Shown: one piece after another, positions 7,660 to 12,953 of the stretch
Numbering within the stretch: the first letter of the stretch is position 1
How the letters are laid out: every line of letters starts with the position of its first letter
NCBI GenBank assembly: GCA_030623035.1
Contig: JAUXFK010000055.1
Span: 1-12,953 of the forward strand
Reading direction: 5' to 3'
Source of the DNA: Deltaproteobacteria bacterium
GTDB lineage: Bacteria; Desulfobacterota; UBA8473
Length of the DNA stretch: 12,953 nt
The notes under the pieces: generated by a model
Databases searched by the model: none
What the model saw: the letters and a program-made list of their open reading frames with translations, nothing else
What the model was told of the DNA's origin: nothing
Program-made: the position numbers and the translations under genes

Positions 7660-8514
7660 TTGAGGCCAAAGAAGGTGAAGAGCTTAAAAGAATATATGTT
7701 AAAATACCTAACGCTACTAATGGATGTATTTAATTTAGCACTAAAACGCATACGGAGGTCTCAAATAACCCTCCATTTAGTACTCACTACTATCGCGATC
7801 TTAGCAATAGTTGCGGTTGGCATTATTGGTGCGGGGACATATCTTTTTTTTAAATATAAGCCCGTGCTTTCAGATATGACCAAGCAGCGCTATACTATAA
7901 AGAAAAAGCTGTTGATATCAGTTGATTCCTTAATTCCTGTGACTGCCCGTGTTGATGAGAATATAACCATACCATTTAAGACGAATTTACACGTATCTTT
8001 GCCTTTTAAAACTGTGTTAAAAGTCCCTATTGACCATACTTTTCAGGTACCAATAAAGGAACCGATACTTGTTCCATTGGATCACGTCTTCCATGTAGAT
8101 GAAAAAGTGCATTTAAAAACCGAAATTCCACTAGATACTGAAGTGGAAACAAAGTTCTTTCGTATCAAGAAGAAACTTAGGGTTAAAGGTTCATTTTTAT
8201 TGGATCAATATGTTCCGGTTAAACACGATTTCCATTTTAAAGATACAGTCGCAATAAACCCTACCCACCCATTCGATGTACCGATTCAACATACATTTGA
8301 TGTTCCAGTGGATATTTTAATGGAGGGTACATTTCCGATTGACGAGGAAATTTCCGTGCCGTTTAAGGTGAATCTCAAACAGGGTGTGGTTTTGTCTGAC
8401 AAGGTGCCGGTAACTATAGAGTTTGATATTCTCTTCGACCTGGAGAAAGGCCTGCGAATAACACAGGAGTGGCCATCGCGTTACCTTAATGACGATAAAG
8501 ATAACCCAGATTAG
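7660..8514 (+). CDS. Membrane-anchored octapeptide-repeat protein, paralogue A (unknown family)
   Basis: I do not recognise a named family. One hydrophobic segment (about residues 40-64) ends in GTYLFFKYKP, after a basic N-terminus, so the remaining 220 residues are probably outside the cytoplasmic membrane. That part is almost wholly short alternating strands. IPFKT (104-108) and LPFKT (114-118) lead into eight-residue units starting at 122, 130, 138 and 146 (VPIDHTFQ, VPIKEPIL, VPLDHVFH, VDEKVHLK). A second similar block covers about 194-250. It has no cysteines and few glycines or alanines. The start is unsure: TTG at 7660, ATG at 7696 or ATG at 7720. The ATG at 7720 gives an N-terminus most like that of paralogue B. 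It lies 35 nt after the crotonase-family gene, so it may share that transcript. A structural or lipid/envelope role is only a guess. Confidence 0.85.
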   Translation: MRPKKVKSLKEYMLKYLTLLMDVFNLALKRIRRSQITLHLVLTTIAILAIVAVGIIGAGTYLFFKYKPVLSDMTKQRYTIKKKLLISVDSLIPVTARVDENITIPFKTNLHVSLPFKTVLKVPIDHTFQVPIKEPILVPLDHVFHVDEKVHLKTEIPLDTEVETKFFRIKKKLRVKGSFLLDQYVPVKHDFHFKDTVAINPTHPFDVPIQHTFDVPVDILMEGTFPIDEEISVPFKVNLKQGVVLSDKVPVTIEFDILFDLEKGLRITQEWPSRYLNDDKDNPD

Positions 8515-8754
8515 CTTATTTATGAAAGAGGCGGTGGGGATCTCTTCTTTTCGGCCCACCACCAGTATTGACGTTCATCCAATAACTCTTTCTCACTTTT
8601 TTTATTTCTGCCTGTACCATCTAAGTACCCTCCTTTTATTATTTATTCTAATACGCTTGTCAAGTCATTTAAAGCGCTATCTAAATAAAGCCGATAATCA
8701 CTTTCAATCCCTCATCACCGTCCAATAAAGCCGTGCATCAATCTCAATGATTTG
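8515..8754. other. AT-rich intergenic stretch between the two paralogues
   Basis: No convincing gene is visible here. A GC-rich stem (GGTGGG at 8533-8538 with CCCACC at 8555-8560) lies just after the first paralogue but has no T-run directly behind it. An open frame through 8522-8728 could encode a hydrophobic peptide but lacks a ribosome binding site. The promoter of the second paralogue begins just beyond this stretch. Confidence 0.5.
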
Positions 8755-8792
8755 ACTCTTTTCTTGACACAAAAGAGTATTTGTCATATATT
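8755..8792 (+). promoter_or_regulatory. Sigma-70-type promoter with overlapping inverted repeat, upstream of paralogue B
   Basis: TTGACA (8764-8769) and TATATT (8787-8792) are separated by 17 bp, a near-consensus housekeeping promoter. Transcription would begin near 8799, about 30 nt before the ATG at 8828. A perfect 8-bp inverted repeat, ACTCTTTT (8755-8762) and AAAAGAGT (8771-8778), brackets the -35 box, as expected for a repressor operator. The regulator is not known. Confidence 0.6.
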
Positions 8793-8827
8793 TTGTCGGC
8801 ATATCCATAAATGAATGAATAGAGGTC

Positions 8828-9562
8828 ATGGATCATAAAATAGCCAAAAGGCGCAAGGTTATAATTCGTTTAATCTGGTTTTTTACAGGTTTGCTTGCAA
8901 TCATTGGGGTTTGCCTAATCGGTGGGGGGACATATCTTCTCTTTAAATATAAGCCGACGGTTTCGAGTTTAATACAACAACGCTACACAGTAAGGAAAAC
9001 CATTCTTGGCTCGGTTGATTATGAATTACCGGTGACTGCATATATTAACGAGACATTAACCTTTCCTTTTAAAACGGATATGGATTTTTCCATACCCTTT
9101 AAAACTACATTTAGAACCCCTATCAGCCATACTTTTATAGTTCCTTTCGAAAAACCTATCCACGTAAAAGTGGATCATATTTTTCATATAGATGAAAAGA
9201 TTCATTTTAAAACCGAAATACCTATGGATACCGAGTTTAAAACAAGTATTTTCGGATTTAATAAGACTCTTCCGGTCAAAGGTTCAATCTTACTGGATCA
9301 GGATGTGCCGGTTAAGCTTGATATTAGAATCAAAGAAGAAGTGATTGCAAAGCCGATTAAACCCATTGAAGTTCATATAGAACATCTCTTTGAAGTCCCG
9401 GTAGATATTATCGTTGAGGGTTCGATTCCTATTGATGAAAAGTTTCCTGTTCAATTCAATGTAGCACTCGATCAGGGGCTTGTTGTAACCGAAAAAGTGC
9501 CTGGAACCATAGAGTTTGATATTGCCTTTGACCTTAAGAAAGGTTTCCTGATAGAGCAATAG
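8828..9562 (+). CDS. Membrane-anchored octapeptide-repeat protein, paralogue B (unknown family)
   Basis: The 244-residue protein aligns with its upstream neighbour without a gap from GTYLLFKYKP (34-43) to the end, with about 56% identity by my hand count over 211 positions. A basic N-terminus (KIAKRRK) precedes one membrane segment (11-39). The rest is a strand-rich domain with the same periodic units: FPFKT (79-83), IPFKT (89-93), HTFIVP, VDHIFHID and, later, HLFEVPVD and GTIEFDI. The last 17 residues of the first protein are missing here. The basic N-terminus predicts that the repeat domain faces away from the cytoplasm. AGAGG stands only two nt before the ATG, which is unusually close. The gene has its own promoter, so the pair need not be expressed together. 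The function is unknown. Confidence 0.87.
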   Translation: MDHKIAKRRKVIIRLIWFFTGLLAIIGVCLIGGGTYLLFKYKPTVSSLIQQRYTVRKTILGSVDYELPVTAYINETLTFPFKTDMDFSIPFKTTFRTPISHTFIVPFEKPIHVKVDHIFHIDEKIHFKTEIPMDTEFKTSIFGFNKTLPVKGSILLDQDVPVKLDIRIKEEVIAKPIKPIEVHIEHLFEVPVDIIVEGSIPIDEKFPVQFNVALDQGLVVTEKVPGTIEFDIAFDLKKGFLIEQ

Positions 9563-9646
9563 CTGTCCCCATTACGGTGCATCCCTTCTCGTCTTGTTTC
9601 TTTGCCGATAACTCAGATTATAAATAATAACTCTTATCTGTTATGG

Positions 9647-12337
9647 CTATTCAGAAGCTGCTTTTGCCAGGTCGATCTTTATTTCATACTGGTTGAAATC
9701 ATCTCTTGATCTGGAAATAACAAAACCCAATTTTTGGGCCAGACCCAGCATCTGTTTATTTTCTGCTAATACAAGTCCATACAGGGATTCCATCTTTCGC
9801 TCCTTTGCAATCGTTATAAGGCGTTTCACCAGGGTTGCTCCGATCCCTTCCCCATGCCACTGATCAGCTATCATTATAGCAAAATCAGCATCTACTCCTC
9901 CTATGTCACTAATGAGACGTGCCACACCCAATATCTTTTCTTTTGATTGGGAATTGTCAATGGCTACAAGGGCCATATCTCGATCATAATCAATCTGAGT
10001 AAAACGTACTAGCATATCAGATGGTAGAGATTTCATTTGACTGAAAAATCGATAGTATATGGTTCGTTGAGACAGGCTATTAAACAGATCCTGCAGAAGT
10101 GGTGCATCTTCGGGCCTGATCGGGCGTATAAAGATCTTTAGTCCTGATTTTGTGGTTCCGGTCGTCTCATACTGGTTGGGGTAAGGGCATATGACAAGAT
10201 GATGTGGAGCGGCGACCTGTATTGGATTAAGGATTACCCGCGCATCCACAGTGCTTGCCCGATCTTCCAACAAGATCATCGGATTGATATCCAGCTCTTC
10301 TATTTCTGAAAAGTCGGTAACCAACTGAGAGAGGCGAATCAAAATTTCTTCAAGCAACTCCAGGTTCGCCGGAGGTCTATTGCGATACCCCTTGAGTACC
10401 TGGTAGACCCGTGTACTTTCCATCAGTCTTCGCGCCAGCAGCCGGTTCAATGGAGCAAGGGCAATGGCTCGGTCTTGCAGAATCTCAGTGATAATACCGC
10501 CCATTCCAAAGAGTATCACAGGACCGAAATCGGGGTCTCTCTTACTACCCAGGATAAGTTCGTAGTCCGGACGTTTGAGCATAGGCTGGATTGTAACACC
10601 CGAAAGTTCTGCTTTTGGGGCATACCTTCTTGCATTTGCCATAATCTTTGAAAAAGTATCTTTAACATCCTTTTCACCGCGCAGGTTGAGTTGTATTCCG
10701 TAGACATCAGATTTATGAACTATATCACGGGAATGTATCTTCATAACTACAGGATATCCTACCTCTTTGGCCAAACGTACAGCCCCGCCCGGAGAGTTTG
10801 CCACTTCCGTATGATTAACAGGGATACCGTAAGCTTTTAGCAGTGCCTTGGATTCTGCTTCTGTCAGAATGTTGTTCCCTTCATTAAGGGCCTTATCAAT
10901 AATTTCTTTTGCACCTGACCTATCAAATTCCAGAGAAGCCGGCAGTTCCGGAGGGACTTCCTGCAACAATTCCAGGTTGCGCTTATAAGAGTACATATGG
11001 ATGAATGCTGAAATGGCTCTCTCAGGCGTTTCGTAAGTAGGAATGCCGGCATTGTTCAATATCTGTTTCGCCTTTTCTACGTTATCTCCGCCCATCCAGA
11101 CTGCAAATATGGGAATATGCCCTTTGCCACCCAGCAGTTCCAAAATAGCTTTTGCGACAGCAAGCGCATTACTAAAGACCTGCGGGACAAAGATGATTAG
11201 CAGCCCGTTTATTTCCCTGGCAGAAAGACACACCTCTATGGCCCGTTGCCAGCGTTGTGGTGGGGCATCTCCCAGAATATCGATAGGATTCCCCCTGCTC
11301 CAGAAGGGTGGTAGAAAGTCATCCAGGTTTTTCATGGTCTCAGGTACAAGAGAGACTGGTTCCAGATTATAGGCGGACAGGGCATCCGTGGCCATAACGC
11401 CCGGCCCCCCTCCGTTTGTAATGATGGCCAGGCCGGAGCCGGATGGGAGGGGTGGCTTGGCCATCAATTCTGCGCAGTCAAATAGCTTTTCTATTGTCTC
11501 CACACTCTCAATACCAGCCCGTCTGAACGCCGCATCATAAACCGCTTGCTCACCGGCGAGGGCACCCGTATGAGAAGAAGCTGCACGGGCGCCAGCTTTG
11601 GATTTTCCCGCCTTTAAGACTACAATGGGCTTAACCCTGGAGACGGCCCGCGCTGCGCTCATGAATTTTCTCACGTTTGTCAGGCTTTCAATGTACAATA
11701 CGATACTGCTTACATCGGGATCACTGCCCACATAATTTATCAAATCTCCGAAATCCACATCAAGCATGGAACCGATACTTACAAAATACCTGAAACCTAT
11801 GCCCTGTTTAAAGGATCGATCTAAAATAGCAGAACAAATTGCACCACTTTGAGAGATAAAGGCGAGGTTCCCCTGCAATGGCCTTAAACTAGTAAGGGTA
11901 GCATGCAGTATTGATTCAACAAAGAGAAACCCGGCGCTGTTTGGGCCGATAATCCGGAGCTTTCCTCTCTCCGCTTCCCCTTTGATTCTCTTCTCCAACT
12001 TCGAACCTTCCGGCCCAGTTTCTTTTCCACCTGCAGAAACAATGAGTGCGCCGCCTACCTTGGCATCCACGCATTCCCCTATAACAAAAGGGACCTTTGA
12101 TATAGGGATTGCAATGATCGCCAGGTCAATGGGTTGCTCAATGTCCAATATCGACGGGTAAGCAGTGAGGCCCTCTAGCGACGAGTAATTGGGATTGACC
12201 GGGTAAACCTTTCCCTGGTATCCACCCTTCGTGATATTATTAATCAACAAAGAACCGATATTTTCCTTCTTCTCACTTGCCCCAATTATAGCGAGTGAGG
12301 AAGGTTTGAATATCTTGTCCAGGTTATAGATGCTCAT
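9647..12337 (-). CDS. ADP-forming acyl-CoA synthetase fused to a C-terminal GNAT acetyltransferase
   Basis: The 896-residue protein has four regions. A CoA-binding Rossmann domain (about 1-130) begins SLAIIGAS. Two succinyl-CoA-ligase-like domains (about 140-460) include SSHTGALAG with H256, the expected phospho-histidine, and TNGGGPG at 307-313. An ATP-grasp domain (about 490-715) has GYPVVMK (527-533), HKSD (551-554), FGMGGI (620-625) and ELDINP (691-696). A GNAT domain (about 730-896) has an acetyl-CoA-binding loop HGEGIG at 838-843. This is the architecture of Pat/PatZ-type lysine acetyltransferases. In several of those the synthetase half is catalytically dead and senses ligands, but here its histidine is kept, so true acyl-CoA synthesis with ATP formation remains possible. 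GGAG lies ten nt before the ATG. The gene converges on paralogue B across 84 bp. Confidence 0.95.
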   Translation of the reverse strand: MSIYNLDKIFKPSSLAIIGASEKKENIGSLLINNITKGGYQGKVYPVNPNYSSLEGLTAYPSILDIEQPIDLAIIAIPISKVPFVIGECVDAKVGGALIVSAGGKETGPEGSKLEKRIKGEAERGKLRIIGPNSAGFLFVESILHATLTSLRPLQGNLAFISQSGAICSAILDRSFKQGIGFRYFVSIGSMLDVDFGDLINYVGSDPDVSSIVLYIESLTNVRKFMSAARAVSRVKPIVVLKAGKSKAGARAASSHTGALAGEQAVYDAAFRRAGIESVETIEKLFDCAELMAKPPLPSGSGLAIITNGGGPGVMATDALSAYNLEPVSLVPETMKNLDDFLPPFWSRGNPIDILGDAPPQRWQRAIEVCLSAREINGLLIIFVPQVFSNALAVAKAILELLGGKGHIPIFAVWMGGDNVEKAKQILNNAGIPTYETPERAISAFIHMYSYKRNLELLQEVPPELPASLEFDRSGAKEIIDKALNEGNNILTEAESKALLKAYGIPVNHTEVANSPGGAVRLAKEVGYPVVMKIHSRDIVHKSDVYGIQLNLRGEKDVKDTFSKIMANARRYAPKAELSGVTIQPMLKRPDYELILGSKRDPDFGPVILFGMGGIITEILQDRAIALAPLNRLLARRLMESTRVYQVLKGYRNRPPANLELLEEILIRLSQLVTDFSEIEELDINPMILLEDRASTVDARVILNPIQVAAPHHLVICPYPNQYETTGTTKSGLKIFIRPIRPEDAPLLQDLFNSLSQRTIYYRFFSQMKSLPSDMLVRFTQIDYDRDMALVAIDNSQSKEKILGVARLISDIGGVDADFAIMIADQWHGEGIGATLVKRLITIAKERKMESLYGLVLAENKQMLGLAQKLGFVISRSRDDFNQYEIKIDLAKAASE

Positions 12338-12355
12338 AAGGGTTTATCTCCTATA

Positions 12356-12373
12356 GTTGATTTTAAAATCAAC
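12356..12373. promoter_or_regulatory. 18-bp perfect palindrome in the leader of the synthetase/GNAT gene
   Basis: GTTGATTTTAAAATCAAC is a perfect palindrome with no loop, which suits a dimeric DNA-binding protein better than an RNA hairpin. It ends 18 bp from the start codon and 4 bp from the GGAG ribosome binding site, well downstream of the predicted promoter. On the plus strand CTTTTCTT follows it, so a weak terminator reading is possible, but no plus-strand gene ends here. Confidence 0.45.
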
Positions 12374-12491
12374 CTTTTCTTAATCGATTGCCCTTCTCAA
12401 AAGGAGGAATATCCATAAGATACAATGCAGCGTCTTCCTTTTATAACCTTATTCCAAATATGGTCAGGTAGAGTAGGTATCCCTATTGGTC

Positions 12492-12520
12492 TTTATAAGC
12501 CTAAACCCGGAGAATGTCAA
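12492..12520 (-). promoter_or_regulatory. Sigma-70-type promoter for the synthetase/GNAT gene
   Basis: On the minus strand TTGACA (12515-12520) is followed after exactly 17 bp by TATAAA (12492-12497), 11 of 12 consensus positions. Transcription starting near 12485 would give a leader of about 148 nt before the ATG at 12337, with the palindrome at its 3' end. The promoter lies between this gene and the antiporter gene that precedes it on the same strand, so the two are probably separate transcripts. Confidence 0.65.
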
Positions 12521-12559
12521 GAATGGATATATACGACTAATTTATGTTTTTTGGATGCT

Positions 12560-12953
12560 CTACAGAAGGGAAAAGAAAGCGAATAGAATCGATATGAAAG
12601 CGGTTGCAATCAGGACGGAAACACCCATGGGAGATAATAGGCGGTCGGTCTTGGGCCGGGGTTTGCTTACGAAGTTTGCCAATACTCTTGGAGCAGACTC
12701 CGTAAATATCCTGCCCATAATTGAGGCAATCCCACCAAAAACAAACTGTAAAGCAGGAAGGGCGTATTGAACGGGCTTCCTATATAGAAACCAATCCATA
12801 TCCAAATTAATCGTTCTCTTCTCTGATGGGTAATATCCGGAAAATATAAGAAGACAAAACGCGAGAACCCCAAAGAACAGTAACTGTAACTTACCTATGA
12901 CATGGCCTAAGGTATATGGGTCATAATCAACAGGATAGGGCAAAATCCTATAT
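12560..12953 (-). CDS. Proton-conducting antiporter subunit (Mrp/NuoL type), C-terminal part
   Basis: The frame is open to the right edge of the window (residues YRI before LPYPVDYDPYTLGHV), so this is the C-terminal 130 residues of a longer gene, usually about 500 residues in this family. After a membrane helix (about LQLLFFGVLAFCLLIFSG) comes a loop reading INLDMDWFLYRKP, which resembles the NLDxDWFYRK loop near the C-terminus of MrpA/MrpD and related complex I antiporter-like subunits. A last helix (GVSVLIATAFISILFAFFSLL) ends the protein. Such subunits move cations or protons across the cytoplasmic membrane as part of multi-subunit complexes. No further subunit follows it: the next gene is the acyl-CoA synthetase fusion, so this is probably the end of its operon. 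Confidence 0.8.
   Translation of the reverse strand, partial: YRILPYPVDYDPYTLGHVIGKLQLLFFGVLAFCLLIFSGYYPSEKRTINLDMDWFLYRKPVQYALPALQFVFGGIASIMGRIFTESAPRVLANFVSKPRPKTDRLLSPMGVSVLIATAFISILFAFFSLL

Noticed and set aside
8530..8563. Stem-loop after paralogue A as a Rho-independent terminator
   Set aside because: The stem is only about 6 bp plus two outer pairs, the loop is 16 nt, and no T-run follows directly.
8522..8728. Possible small hydrophobic protein between the two repeat-protein genes
   Set aside because: It has no ribosome binding site before the ATG at 8522, the hydrophobic run arises from T-rich sequence, and nothing else supports translation.

Overview
The window looks like chromosomal DNA of an anaerobic bacterium, most plausibly a Desulfobacterota (sulfate-reducer-like) lineage. 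The grounds are a class I Hcp of the Desulfovibrio type, a fused ADP-forming acyl-CoA synthetase/GNAT protein, a crotonase-family enzyme, a Ski2-like helicase and a cation/proton antiporter-type subunit. This placement is inference from gene content. There are no rRNA or tRNA genes and no CRISPR array.

Layout. At 1-1024 two minus-strand genes form a probable operon: a START/SRPBCC-like protein with a signal-like N-terminus, followed by a HemN-like radical SAM protein cut by the window edge. At 1107-1181 is a solitary attC-like hairpin, 40 nt past the stop of hcp (minus, 1222-2886). hcp is clearly richer in G+C than its neighbours, and about 30 bp upstream of its start lies a 146-bp MITE-like element (2917-3062). 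On the plus strand, a class I methyltransferase (3075-3740) and a 914-residue DEAH helicase (3750-6494) form a tight pair. A second, unrelated inverted-repeat element (6563-6742) follows. Next come a crotonase-family enzyme (6824-7624) and two paralogous membrane-anchored proteins of unknown family (7660-8514 and 8828-9562), the second with its own near-consensus promoter overlapped by an inverted repeat. Converging on these from the minus strand is the acyl-CoA synthetase/acetyltransferase fusion (9647-12337), with a strong promoter about 155 bp upstream and an 18-bp perfect palindrome next to its ribosome binding site. The window ends in the C-terminal part of an Mrp/Nuo-type antiporter subunit (minus, 12560-12953).

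How the genes work together. Only local couplings are supported: methyltransferase with helicase (9-nt gap), SRPBCC protein with radical SAM protein (33-nt gap), and possibly the crotonase enzyme with the first repeat protein (35-nt gap). The best candidate for something undescribed is the tandem pair of octapeptide-repeat membrane proteins. The best candidate for a mobile-element story is hcp with its co-oriented attC-like site.
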